Assembly (NCBI RefSeq): GCF_902859945.1 | Contig: NZ_CADIKL010000002.1 | Location: forward strand, 1 to 64,000 | DNA: 64,000 nt | Direction: 5' to 3' | From: Paraburkholderia caffeinitolerans | Lineage (GTDB): Bacteria > Pseudomonadota > Gammaproteobacteria > Burkholderiales > Burkholderiaceae | Shown here: positions 50,664 to 59,076 of the stretch, piece by piece | Position numbering within the stretch: position 1 is the stretch's first letter | Layout of the letters: each line of letters starts with the position of its first letter | Notes under the pieces: model-generated | The model's input: the letters and a program-made list of their open reading frames with translations, nothing else | Database searches by the model: none | Told to the model about the DNA's origin: nothing | Program-made: the position numbers and the translations under genes

Positions 50664-51755
50664 ATGAACGACGATACCGCTTCGCCCGCGGCGCCTGGCG
50701 CCCTCGTCTATCCGTTCGAAGCGCCGCCCGCACCGGGCGGCACACTCGAAGTCGCGCCCGGCGTGCACTGGATCCGCATGCCGATGCCTTACGCGCTCGA
50801 TCACATCAACGTCTGGGCGATCGCGGAGGAAGACGGGTGGGCCGTGATCGACACCGGCTTGCGCACCGACCCCGCTGCTGCGATCTGGAACGAGTGGCTT
50901 CAGCGCGGCGGCGAGCGAAGCCGCGTGACGCGTGTGTTCGTCACGCACATGCATCCCGACCACGCAGGCATGGCCGGCTGGCTCACGCGTACGAACGACT
51001 GCCGCTTGTGGATGACGCGCGGCGAGTACTTCAACTGTAGGGTGACGATGGCCGATACGGGCCTCGAAGCGCCCGACGACGCGATCCGCTTTTATCGGCA
51101 GGCAGGATGGAGCAATAACGCGATCGATCTCTATCGGGCGCGCTTTGGCCGCTTCGGCCAGCATGTTCACGCGTTGCCGGCGAGTTTTCGGCGGCTGCGC
51201 GACGGCGAAGAAATCAGGATCGGCACGCACATCTGGCGCGTGATCACGGGCTCGGGGCATTCGCCTGAGCATGCGTGCTTTTATTGCCCCGAACTCAAGC
51301 TCCTGATTTCGGGCGACCAGGTGTTGCCGCGCATTTCATCGAACGTTTCGGTGTATCCCATCGAGCCGGACGCCGACCCGATGGCCGACTGGCTTGCGTC
51401 GATCGAAAAGTTCAAGGCACAAGTGCCTGACGATGTGCTGGTGCTGCCGGCGCACAACGACTGCTTTCGCGGCCTGCACGCGCGGCTCGACCGGTTGGCG
51501 AGCGGGCAGCAACGCAGTCTCGAGCGGTTGCGGCGCAGCTTGACGGTACCTAAACGGGCCGTGGATGTCTTTTCCACGCTGTTCGCGCGGCCAATCGGCG
51601 AAGCGCAGATCAGCGAGATGGGGCTGGCGACGGGTGAGAGTCTCGCTTGCCTGAACTACCTGATGCATCGCGGCGAGGTGACGAGGGAACTGCGCGACGA
51701 TGGTGCGATGTGGTATGTGAGGCATTGTCAACTTGGGCCGGAGATGGATCCCTGA
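50664..51755 (+). CDS. Metallo-beta-lactamase-fold hydrolase
   Basis: 363 residues from ATG 50664 (AGGA upstream); earlier starts would enter the terminator. The metal motif is THMHPDHAG (His95, His97, Asp99, His100), followed by HSPEHACFYCPELKLLISGD (second His and bridging Asp) and LPAHNDCF near residue 270. The C-terminal helical domain resembles the glyoxalase II/LACTB2-like group. It could hydrolyse a thioester or lactone in the adjacent pathway. It is separated from the operon by the terminator. Confidence 0.88.
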   Translation: MNDDTASPAAPGALVYPFEAPPAPGGTLEVAPGVHWIRMPMPYALDHINVWAIAEEDGWAVIDTGLRTDPAAAIWNEWLQRGGERSRVTRVFVTHMHPDHAGMAGWLTRTNDCRLWMTRGEYFNCRVTMADTGLEAPDDAIRFYRQAGWSNNAIDLYRARFGRFGQHVHALPASFRRLRDGEEIRIGTHIWRVITGSGHSPEHACFYCPELKLLISGDQVLPRISSNVSVYPIEPDADPMADWLASIEKFKAQVPDDVLVLPAHNDCFRGLHARLDRLASGQQRSLERLRRSLTVPKRAVDVFSTLFARPIGEAQISEMGLATGESLACLNYLMHRGEVTRELRDDGAMWYVRHCQLGPEMDP

Positions 51756-51850
51756 GCCTACGCGGCCCGGACCCGACCGCTTCACGCCGCCGAAAGGCGC
51801 GAGCGGTCCAAACGTCTCTTCTCGGGCAACGTCCATTTGCGCAGCCAGAT
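51755..51850 (-). pseudogene. Aldehyde dehydrogenase relic with internal deletion
   Basis: The minus strand reads DVAREETFGPLAPFGGVKRS then GPGRVGS. Aldehyde dehydrogenases have REETFGP (motif near the cofactor-binding edge) and about 80 residues later PFGGVKQSGLGREGS. Here the two are fused in frame at the shared PLAP/APFG text. The preceding frame is not recognisable, and the piece overlaps the tail of the MBL gene. It is a short relic. Confidence 0.55.
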
Positions 51851-51951
51851 TCTTGCCCTGCATGGCGCGTCGCATGCGCCAAGGGTATTGCGCGCCGGTG
51901 CGCTCCTGCTGTACCTTGAGACCGTCCAGATTAGTCACAAGGAGAAACTCC

Positions 51952-52116
51952 ATGTTCAAGTCCAAGCTACGCCGAGCACTGACCAAGGAACGGCGAACGA
52001 CGATGGATAGCCGGCGCCTCGATCGGGTGGCTACCGCGCAGCGCCAGTCTGATCCGCCGGAGCCCGAGCCGAAATCAGATGTGCCGCGCTTTGGTGAGCG
52101 CCCATCACGTCACTGA
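51952..52116 (+). CDS. Small basic hypothetical protein
   Basis: 54 residues from ATG 51952 with AAGGAG at about 51941-51946. The sequence is Arg/Pro/Ser-rich and hydrophilic (MFKSKLRRALTKERRTTMDS, PEPEPKSDVPRFGERPSRH), probably disordered. No family recognised. It lies in an otherwise empty 430-bp region; only the ribosome site supports it. Confidence 0.35.
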   Translation: MFKSKLRRALTKERRTTMDSRRLDRVATAQRQSDPPEPEPKSDVPRFGERPSRH

Positions 52117-52187
52117 ACGTCAACGCTTTCGCGCGCCGGCTCGCGGCTTTCGCCGCGGCCTCGTGACGGGGAAGTTCCTTTCGTTCG

Positions 52188-53132
52188 CTAGATCGCGGCA
52201 ATCAACTCGGGCACTGCCGAGAAAAGATCGGCCTCAAGCCCATAATCAGCAACGCTAAAGATTGGCGCTTCCGCATCTTTATTGATAGCGACGATCACCT
52301 TGGAATCCTTCATCCCCGCAAGGTGTTGAATCGCCCCCGAAATGCCGCACGCCACATAAAGCTCGGGCGCCACGATCTTGCCGGTCTGCCCGACCTGCCA
52401 GTCGTTAGGCGCAAAGCCCGCATCCACGGCCGCGCGCGAAGCGCCCAGCGCGGCACCCAGCTTGTCGGCGAGCGGAGTGAGGACTTCGTTGAAGCGCTCG
52501 CTGCTGCCCATGGCGCGGCCACCGCTCACGATGATGCGCGCATCGGCAAGCTCAGGACGGTCGCTCTTCGCCACCACGCGCTCGACAAAACTCGAAAGGC
52601 CCGTATCCGCCACGGCGGCCACCTGCTCCACCGCTGCCGCACCGCCTTGCGAGGCCGCGCCTTCGAATGCGGTCGCACGCACCGTCACGACCTTCACGGC
52701 ATCGCTGCTTTGCACTGTGACGATCACGTTGCCTGCATAGATCGGCCGCTCGAAGGTATCGTCGCTCACGACACGCGTGATGTCCGAAACTTGTGCGACG
52801 TCGAGCAGCGCGGCCACGCGCGGCGCGACGTTCTTGCCCGTGCTCGTCGAAGCAAACAGGATGTGGCCGTAAGCCGGCGCGAGCGCCACCACTTGCGCCG
52901 CGAGATTCTCGGCGAGCGCCTCGGCCAGTTGCGGCGCATCCGCGTGCAGCACGCGCGCGACGCCCGCGATGCCCGCAGCGGCTTGCGCCGCGCCACCCGC
53001 ATTGTGGCCGGCAACCAGCAGGTGAACTTCAGCGCCGCATTGCAACGCGGCGGTCACGGCGTTGAGCGTTGCGTTCTTGATTGAAACGTGATCGTGTTCG
53101 GCCACGACCAGCACTTTGCCTTGCGCAGTCAT
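52188..53132 (-). CDS. etfA: Electron transfer flavoprotein subunit alpha
   Basis: 314 residues. The N-terminal domain begins VLVVAEHDHVSIKNATLNAV; the C-terminal FAD-binding domain has IVSGGRAMGSSERFNEVLTP, VGQTGKIVAPELYVACGISG, AIQHLAGMKDSKVIVAINKD and ends FSAVPELIAAI. Length is standard. With EtfB it carries electrons from acyl-CoA dehydrogenases to ETF-ubiquinone oxidoreductase. The etfB gene is 10 bp upstream and the CaiB-like gene is before it, so this ETF is probably dedicated to the dehydrogenases of this region. Confidence 0.95.
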   Translation of the reverse strand: MTAQGKVLVVAEHDHVSIKNATLNAVTAALQCGAEVHLLVAGHNAGGAAQAAAGIAGVARVLHADAPQLAEALAENLAAQVVALAPAYGHILFASTSTGKNVAPRVAALLDVAQVSDITRVVSDDTFERPIYAGNVIVTVQSSDAVKVVTVRATAFEGAASQGGAAAVEQVAAVADTGLSSFVERVVAKSDRPELADARIIVSGGRAMGSSERFNEVLTPLADKLGAALGASRAAVDAGFAPNDWQVGQTGKIVAPELYVACGISGAIQHLAGMKDSKVIVAINKDAEAPIFSVADYGLEADLFSAVPELIAAI

Positions 53133-53142
53133 TGCAGCTCCC

Positions 53143-53892
53143 TCAAATTACCTTGGCTTCGTTCTTCAGTTTCGCGACCAGCGCGGCCACGTCGGGCACC
53201 TTCACGCCCGCGCTGCGCCCAGCGGGCTCCGCGCTCTTGAGCGTCTTCAGGCGCGGCGCGACGTCCACACCCAGTTGCTCCGGCGTCACCGTATCCAGCG
53301 GCTTTTTCTTGGCCTTCATGATGTTCGGGAGCGTGGCGTAGCGCGGTTCGTTCAGGCGCAAATCGGTCGTGACGATGGCCGGCAGCGCGAGCTTGACGGT
53401 TTCGAGACCGCCGTCGATTTCCCGCGTGACCACCGCGTGCCCATCGGCGAGCTCGACCTTGCTGGCGAACGCGGCCTGGCCCGCGCCCATCAGCGCGGCG
53501 AGCATCTGGCCCGTCTGGTTGCAGTCGTCATCGATTGCCTGCTTGCCGAGAATCACGAGCTGCGGCTGCTCTTTGTCGATCAGCGCCTTGAGCAGCTTGG
53601 CCACGGCGAGCGGCTGCAACTCGGCATCCGTTTCGACCAGCACGCCGCGGTCGGCGCCGATCGCCATGGCGGTTCTCAGCACTTCCTGGCAAGCGCTCAC
53701 GCCGCACGATACGGCCACCACCTCGTTTGCCGCGCCCTTCTCTTTCAGGCGCACGGCTTCTTCAACGGCGATCTCGTCAAACGGATTGATGCTCATCTTG
53801 ACGTTGGAGATATCGACGCCCGAGCCGTCCGATTTGACCCGGACCTTGACGTTGAAATCGACGACACGCTTGACCGCTACCAACACCTTCAT
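53143..53892 (-). CDS. etfB: Electron transfer flavoprotein subunit beta
   Basis: 249 residues starting [20 protein letters not shown]. It has [38 protein letters not shown] (AMP-binding) and the C-terminal [20 protein letters not shown] recognition loop whose basic/Leu residues dock into acyl-CoA dehydrogenases. Standard length. It is translated just before etfA (10-bp gap) and 55 bp after the CaiB/AMACR-like gene, forming a three-gene minus-strand operon. Confidence 0.95.
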   Translation of the reverse strand: MKVLVAVKRVVDFNVKVRVKSDGSGVDISNVKMSINPFDEIAVEEAVRLKEKGAANEVVAVSCGVSACQEVLRTAMAIGADRGVLVETDAELQPLAVAKLLKALIDKEQPQLVILGKQAIDDDCNQTGQMLAALMGAGQAAFASKVELADGHAVVTREIDGGLETVKLALPAIVTTDLRLNEPRYATLPNIMKAKKKPLDTVTPEQLGVDVAPRLKTLKSAEPAGRSAGVKVPDVAALVAKLKNEAKVI

Positions 53893-53947
53893 GTTTGTCT
53901 CCAGAAATTAATTTCTCAGTCCTGAATATTGATCGAAGCGACGGCGC

Positions 53948-55105
53948 TCAAGCGTTGCAGCCAAGGCCTTTCTCGCACAGCTCCTCCACTGCGGCTTCGT
54001 CGAAACCCCAGGCGCGCAGCGCGTCGCGGCCGCCTTCGCCGCGTGCTGGCGCGGGCGCGGAAAGCTTCGACGGCGTGGCGGAAAAGCGTGGCGCGGGTGC
54101 GGGCTGGACCACGCCGGCCGACTCCACGAAGCTTCCGCGCGCACGGTGCTGCGGATGATGCGGCGCTTCCGAGAAGCTAAGGACCGGCGCGACGCATGCA
54201 TCGCTGCCTTCGAAAATGGCACACCATTCGTCGCGTGTGCGGGTCAGGAACACCGCTTCGAAGCGCGCGCGCAGGATCGGCCAGCCGCTGCGGTCATGCT
54301 GCTTCGGCAGGCCTTCGCCGGCGAGCCCGAGCTTGTCGAGCAACTGCGCGTAAAAGCGCGCCTCCACGGCGCCAACCGACATATAGCCGCCGTCGGCCGT
54401 GCGATAGCTGTCGTACCAGGGCGTCCCGCCGTCGAGCAGATTGCTGGAGCGCTCTTCGCGCCAGTGCCCCGAGCTGAGCAGGCCCCAGACCACGGAACCC
54501 AGTTGCGCCGCGCCTTCGATCATTGCGGCGTCCACGACCTGGCCTTCGCCGCCGCGCTGCACGTTCAGCAATGCGGCCACTACGCCGAGCGCCAGCAGCA
54601 TGCCGCCGCCGCCGTAGTCGCCCACCAGATTCAGCGGCGGCACGGGTGCGCTGTCCGCGCCGCGCCCGATGCCCGAGAGCACGCCCGAGAGCGCGATGTA
54701 GTTCAGATCGTGACCCGCGCGCGCGGCGAGCGGCCCTGTCTGCCCCCAGCCTGTCATGCGGCCGTAGACGAGCCGCGGATTGCGCGCGAGCGCCTGATCC
54801 GGCCCGAGGCCGAGACGCTCCATCGTGCCGGGCCGGAAGCCTTCGATCACCACGTCTGCGCGCGACATCAGGTCGAGCGCGGCTTCGCAGGCCTGCGGGT
54901 CCTTGAGATCGAGCGTCACGGAACGCCGGCCGCGGCTCACCACATTGGCCATCTTGCCCTCGCGTTTCGGACCGAGGTCGTCCGGCTCGACCGGCCGGTC
55001 GATGCGCATGACGTCCGCGCCCATGTCGGCCAGCATCATCACTGCGAATGGGGCGGGGCCGATCGCCTCGAATTCGAGGACGCGAATTCCGCTTAACACA
55101 CCCAT
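53948..55105 (-). CDS. CaiB/BaiF family CoA transferase, alpha-methylacyl-CoA racemase-like
   Basis: 385 residues from ATG 55105 with GGAGAC upstream. It begins GVLSGIRVLEFEAIGPAPFA, then ADVMRIDRP. The GHDLNYIALSGVLSGIG segment and GDYGGGGMLLALGVVAALLN carry the His and Asp that act as the base pair in MCR/AMACR racemases. GTPWYDSYRTADGGYMSVGA follows. Racemases of this group interconvert (R)- and (S)-2-methylacyl-CoA before beta-oxidation. It leads an operon with etfBA. Transferase activity is the alternative, but the length and motifs favour AMACR. Confidence 0.88.
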   Translation of the reverse strand: MGVLSGIRVLEFEAIGPAPFAVMMLADMGADVMRIDRPVEPDDLGPKREGKMANVVSRGRRSVTLDLKDPQACEAALDLMSRADVVIEGFRPGTMERLGLGPDQALARNPRLVYGRMTGWGQTGPLAARAGHDLNYIALSGVLSGIGRGADSAPVPPLNLVGDYGGGGMLLALGVVAALLNVQRGGEGQVVDAAMIEGAAQLGSVVWGLLSSGHWREERSSNLLDGGTPWYDSYRTADGGYMSVGAVEARFYAQLLDKLGLAGEGLPKQHDRSGWPILRARFEAVFLTRTRDEWCAIFEGSDACVAPVLSFSEAPHHPQHRARGSFVESAGVVQPAPAPRFSATPSKLSAPAPARGEGGRDALRAWGFDEAAVEELCEKGLGCNA

Positions 55106-55724
55106 TTCTTTGTCTCCGTTTTGATTGGACTTTGTCCGGCGAATACCGCCGTCATGAGTAACCGCTACACCCACTCAAGTAAGCCAGATGGAGGTATGCG
55201 CGTGACCACCCTCATTGGGTGGCACAAAGGGTGGGCTGCGGGTGGCTGCCGCCCATTGCCGGGCGTGTGAATGACGGAGGAAATACGCACCAGGAACCAT
55301 CGCGATGCCTGAAAAACACGATGGCGTAGCCGCCGGACGGCCTCGCCGTCTCGACGCGCACGCAACGCCACGGGGTCGAACGACATAGCTGCACGCGGGT
55401 CAGCACGACCTGAGCTGCGGGTTCCGGCGTCAGCCACTTTTCGATTACCGCACGCAACGACCTTCCGTGCGCCTTTTTGTGCGCTTTTTCGTGACCCATC
55501 ATCGCTGTCTCCCGCCCTGCTCCGTTCATGAGGCGGCATGCGGCGAATCGCGCCGATGCACACCTGCCAGGACTTGAGCATAGCGATCGCGTGGGCGCAT
55601 CCAACCCCCTGCGAATGGGGGGCGGTTGTGCGTTCAAGATAAAGAAACAGCGGTCCAAACGCGCGATTTCACTTGCTAAGCTGCCCGTAACTTTCAGCCC
55701 CCCTTTCAATCGAGGTGATCGTCC
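55106..55724. other. Divergent intergenic region containing one small gene
   Basis: About 620 bp between divergent AMACR-like and enoyl-CoA hydratase genes. It contains the small minus-strand gene at 55212-55502. The ~220 bp before the hydratase gene should hold its promoter; no clear boxes were found. Confidence 0.45.
55212..55502 (-). CDS. Small hypothetical protein (Burkholderiales type)
   Basis: 96 residues from ATG 55502, with GGGAGA upstream. It starts MMGHEKAHKKAHGRSLRAVI, then EKWLTPEP, and has a compact domain VRVETARPSGGYAIVFFRHR followed by DGSWCVFPP. It ends in a variable tail (PTLCATQ). I recall similar short proteins in this order but no named family. Another frame overlaps it, but the ribosome site favours this one. 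It lies between the AMACR-like and enoyl-CoA hydratase genes. Confidence 0.5.
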   Translation of the reverse strand: MMGHEKAHKKAHGRSLRAVIEKWLTPEPAAQVVLTRVQLCRSTPWRCVRVETARPSGGYAIVFFRHRDGSWCVFPPSFTRPAMGGSHPQPTLCATQ

Positions 55725-56603
55725 ATGACGCTCCAGACTCCACTCAATTTCGAAACGATTCAGTACGCCGTGGAAGACGGCGTCGCTACCATCACGCTCA
55801 ATCGGCCTGAGAAACTGAACGCCTTCAATCCCCCGATGGCCGACGAACTGATCGCGGCGTTCGACGCCACCGACGCTGACGACAACGTGCGCGCGGTGAT
55901 CGTCACCGGCAGCGGACGCGCCTTCTGCGCGGGCGCCGATCTCTCGACAGGCGGCGCCACGTTCGACTACGAGAAGCGCTACGGCACCGCGAAAGACGCC
56001 ATCAAGCGCGACAACGGCGGGCGCCTGACCGTGCGCATCTTCCGCAGCCTCAAGCCCGTCATCGCGGCGGTGAACGGCCCTGCGGTGGGCGTCGGCGTGA
56101 CGATGCAGTTGCCCATGGATATCCGCCTCGCCTCTACCGACGCCAAATTCGGCCTCGTGTTCTCGCGTCGCGGTATCACGCCGGAGGCGGCATCGTCGTG
56201 GTTCCTGCCGCGCGTAGTCGGCATTTCGACCGCGCTCGAATGGTGCTATTCGGGCCGCGTGTTCGGCGCGCAGGAGGCGCTCGAACGCGGGCTCGTGCGC
56301 TCGCTGCACGCCCCCGATGAGCTGCTGCCCGCCGCCCGAGCACTAGCACGCGAGATCGCGGACAACTCCGCGCCGGTCTCTGTGGCGGTCGCGCGCCAGA
56401 TGATCTGGCGCATGGCCGGCGCTGCGCATCCGATGGAGGCGCACCAGATGGACAGCCGCGCGATCCAGTCGCGCGGACAGTCGGCGGACGCGAAGGAAGG
56501 CATTGCCGCGTTCCTCGAAAAGCGCCCGGCCCGTTTCCCAGACTCGGTATCGCAGCAAATGCCCGCATTCTTCGACTGGCAAGGCGAGCCTGCTTTCGAA
56601 TAA
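55725..56603 (+). CDS. Enoyl-CoA hydratase/isomerase (crotonase family)
   Basis: 292 residues with AGGTGA upstream. The N-terminal ATITLNRPEKLNAFNPPMAD is followed by the oxyanion-hole segments SGRAFCAGADLSTGG and NGPAVGVGVTMQLPMDIRLA. GLVFSRRGITPEAASSWFLP holds the Glu corresponding to the second catalytic acid. The C-terminus is slightly longer than FadB-type ECH. It diverges from the AMACR-like gene and precedes the flavoprotein gene by 48 bp. This is an (S)-specific type of hydratase, alternative to the MaoC pair. Confidence 0.9.
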   Translation: MTLQTPLNFETIQYAVEDGVATITLNRPEKLNAFNPPMADELIAAFDATDADDNVRAVIVTGSGRAFCAGADLSTGGATFDYEKRYGTAKDAIKRDNGGRLTVRIFRSLKPVIAAVNGPAVGVGVTMQLPMDIRLASTDAKFGLVFSRRGITPEAASSWFLPRVVGISTALEWCYSGRVFGAQEALERGLVRSLHAPDELLPAARALAREIADNSAPVSVAVARQMIWRMAGAAHPMEAHQMDSRAIQSRGQSADAKEGIAAFLEKRPARFPDSVSQQMPAFFDWQGEPAFE

Positions 56604-56651
56604 GGCGCGCGCACAAGACACCCCTCCGCTACCTCACCCCCTGGAGTTCAC

Positions 56652-57641
56652 ATGGCTCTTCCGGCGCTGCTGCAAAACCGCCTGACCGTTCCCGTGGTCG
56701 GTTCGCCGATGTTCATCATTTCGAATCCCGATCTCGTCATCGCGCAGTGCAAGGCGGGCATCGTCGGCTCGTTTCCTGCGCTCAACGCACGCTCGACCGA
56801 GATCCTCGATAGCTGGCTCGAGCGCATCACCCGGGAGCTCGCCGAATACGACGCGCGCCATCCCGAGCGCCCGTCGGCGCCCTTCGCGGTGAACCAGATC
56901 GTGCATAAGTCCAACCTGCGGCTCGAAGCCGATCTCGCGGTGCTCGCGAAGTACCGGGTGCCTATCGTGATCACCTCGCTTGGCGCGCGCGAGGACGTCA
57001 ATGCCGCCGTGCACGGCTGGGGCGGCATCGTATTGCACGACGTGATCAACAACGTCTACGCGAAGAAGGCAGTGCAAAAAGGCGCCGATGGCCTGATCGC
57101 CGTGGCGGCGGGCGCGGGCGGACACGCCGGCACGCATTCGCCGTTCGCGCTGCTCCAGGAAATCCGCGAATGGTTCGACGGCCCGCTGCTGCTGTCCGGC
57201 GCGATTGCGAGCGGCAATGCGATTCTCGCTGCACAGGCCGCGGGCGCCGATCTCGCCTACATGGGCTCGGCTTTCATCGCCACGCCCGAGGCCAATGCGG
57301 CGGACGCCTACAAGCAAATGATCGTCGAGAGCGGCGCGGCCGATATCGTGTTCACGAATCTGTTTTCGGGCGTGCACGGCAACTATCTGCGGCCGAGCAT
57401 CGTCAACGCGGGGCTCGATCCGGACAACCTGCCGCAACCCGAAGCGCCTTCGATGAACTTCAGCTCGGGCGGTAATGGGCGGCCCAAGGCGTGGAAGGAA
57501 ATCTGGGGCGCGGGACAGGGGATCGGCGCGGTCAAGGGCGTCGTGCCTGCTGCGGAGTTGGTTGCGCGGCTGGGGAATGAGTATCGGCAGGCGCGGAGGA
57601 GGCTGGCGCTCGATGTCGCTGCGCTCGCGTCTGTTGACTGA
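56652..57641 (+). CDS. Nitronate monooxygenase family flavoprotein
   Basis: 329 residues, GGAG upstream. TIM-barrel FMN enzyme: VPVVGSPMFIISNPDLVIAQ, IVGSFPALNARSTEIL, PIVITSLGAREDVNAAVHGW, AVAAGAGGHAGTHSPFALLQ and LLLSGAIASGNAILAAQAAG (FMN phosphate site). Typical class I/II NMO text. In catabolic clusters such proteins are often annotated as NMO, but may be oxidases or enoyl-CoA-related flavoenzymes. It is co-directional with the enoyl-CoA hydratase gene (48 bp gap). Confidence 0.88.
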   Translation: MALPALLQNRLTVPVVGSPMFIISNPDLVIAQCKAGIVGSFPALNARSTEILDSWLERITRELAEYDARHPERPSAPFAVNQIVHKSNLRLEADLAVLAKYRVPIVITSLGAREDVNAAVHGWGGIVLHDVINNVYAKKAVQKGADGLIAVAAGAGGHAGTHSPFALLQEIREWFDGPLLLSGAIASGNAILAAQAAGADLAYMGSAFIATPEANAADAYKQMIVESGAADIVFTNLFSGVHGNYLRPSIVNAGLDPDNLPQPEAPSMNFSSGGNGRPKAWKEIWGAGQGIGAVKGVVPAAELVARLGNEYRQARRRLALDVAALASVD

Positions 57642-57697
57642 GCATGGTTTGATACGGTGACACAGCGCCTGCAGACTGAACTGCCTGCGCAAGGCCG

Positions 57698-57782
57698 TTC
57701 AGTCTGCTGGAACGCCAGCCGACACTCGCGGAACTCGCGGACGTCGAGGTCGACGGCGGTGGTACGTCGATCTACTGGCCGA
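57698..57782 (+). pseudogene. DUF2442-type antitoxin-like relic
   Basis: The plus strand reads FSLLERQPTLAELADVEVDG then GGTSIYWP, like the DUF2442 core (LLEGL, LAEVEI-GGG-LHWP). The frame is then broken; the neighbouring frame has LLLQRNRQIASFVRL, without a clear match. There is no start codon in range. Relic only. Confidence 0.35.
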
Positions 57783-57920
57783 GCCAATGGCTAGAAAGGC
57801 GGTCGCCCGCGCAAAATCCCTGCTGCTGCAACGCAACCGGCAGATCGCGTCGTTCGTACGGTTGGACAAAAAAAGTAACGGGGGTGACCCGGAACCACGG
57901 CCCCCCGCTGCCCCCTCCTC

Positions 57921-59051
57921 TCAATACCCTCCAGCCCGCGCCCAGCGCGCCGCGTGAAAGCACGTATCGCCCATCAACTCCTGCGCGACGCGCGCTCGCT
58001 TCATGTAAAGGCCGATATCGAGCTCGTCGGTCATGCCAATGCCGCCGTGCATCTGCACGCCTTCCTGCACCGCGAGCGTGACCGTCGAACCTGCGCGCGC
58101 CTTTGCTGCGGACACGATCGCCGCCGCGTCGGATGCCCCACTGTCGAACGCCTGCTGAGCATGCAGCACGAGCGCGCGGGTCAGCTCGACTTCGGTGTAA
58201 AGCGTAGCCGCCCGATGCTGAAGCGCCTGATACTCGCCGATCAGCTTGCCGAACTGGCGACGCTCCTTGAGATAGGAAAAGGTTCGTTCGCAAACCTCAT
58301 CAGATAAGCCGAGCAACTCCGAGGCAAGCGCGGCGCGCGCTGCATCCAGCGTGTGCTCCAGCAGCGGCCATCCTTCACCGCTTGCGCCGACCAGCGAGAG
58401 GCTACCGACCTGCACGTTGTCGAAGCGCACCCGCGCGGCATTGCGCGAGTCGACCATGACCGTGCGCTCGACGCTCACGCCAGGCGCGTCGCGCGCGACC
58501 AGCAACAGCGAAACGCCCTCCGGATTACGCTCATCGCGAGCGGCGACGATCAGCGTATCCGCCACATGCCCGTCGACCACGAAGGTCTTGCTGCCGTTCA
58601 GCACGAACCCCTCGCCGCGCACCGTTGCCGTCAACGCGAAGTCCTGCGGGCGATGGCGCGTGTGCTCATCTACAGCCAGCGCCATCAGCCGCGTGCCGTC
58701 GGCGATGCCGGGCAGATACTCCCGGCGTTGCGCCTCGCTGCCATGGCGCGCGATCAGGTGCGCCGCGACAATCGCCGTCGAGAAGAACGGTGCGGCAGCC
58801 AGCGTCCTGCCGATCGCCTCCATCACGACGCCCGCCTCGGCGATGCCGAGTCCGCTGCCGCCATACGCCTGCGGGACGAGCACGCCCGCGAAGCCCAGTT
58901 TCGCGAATTCGCGCCACAGGTCGCGCGAAAAGCCCGCTTCGTCGCGGCTGTCGCGCAAGCTGCGCAGTTGCGAGGTCGGGGCCTGCTCGCGCAGAAAGCC
59001 GAGCGCGCTGTCGCGCAGCATCGCCTGTTCTTCATTCAATACCAACGCCAT
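57921..59051 (-). CDS. Acyl-CoA dehydrogenase (second, partner-type)
   Basis: 376 residues from ATG 59051 (AGGA upstream). It starts MALVLNEEQAMLRDSALGFL, then VLVPQAYGGSGLGIAEAGVV and NGSKTFVVDGHVADTLIVAA. The C-terminus ends QMHGGIGMTDELDIGLYMKR then ARVAQELMGD, without the EGT/GGT-S/T-E motif that holds the usual catalytic Glu. Such subunits are known as partners in heteromeric acyl-CoA dehydrogenases. It is 25 bp downstream of the third acyl-CoA dehydrogenase gene, so the two may form one complex. Confidence 0.9.
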   Translation of the reverse strand: MALVLNEEQAMLRDSALGFLREQAPTSQLRSLRDSRDEAGFSRDLWREFAKLGFAGVLVPQAYGGSGLGIAEAGVVMEAIGRTLAAAPFFSTAIVAAHLIARHGSEAQRREYLPGIADGTRLMALAVDEHTRHRPQDFALTATVRGEGFVLNGSKTFVVDGHVADTLIVAARDERNPEGVSLLLVARDAPGVSVERTVMVDSRNAARVRFDNVQVGSLSLVGASGEGWPLLEHTLDAARAALASELLGLSDEVCERTFSYLKERRQFGKLIGEYQALQHRAATLYTEVELTRALVLHAQQAFDSGASDAAAIVSAAKARAGSTVTLAVQEGVQMHGGIGMTDELDIGLYMKRARVAQELMGDTCFHAARWARAGGY

Positions 59052-59076
59052 TGCTGTATTCCTCGTGTTGCGGCGC

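Noticed and set aside
55212..56309. 365-codon minus-strand frame reaching into the enoyl-CoA hydratase gene
   Set aside because: Only its last 96 codons follow a ribosome site; the rest overlaps the hydratase gene antisense.
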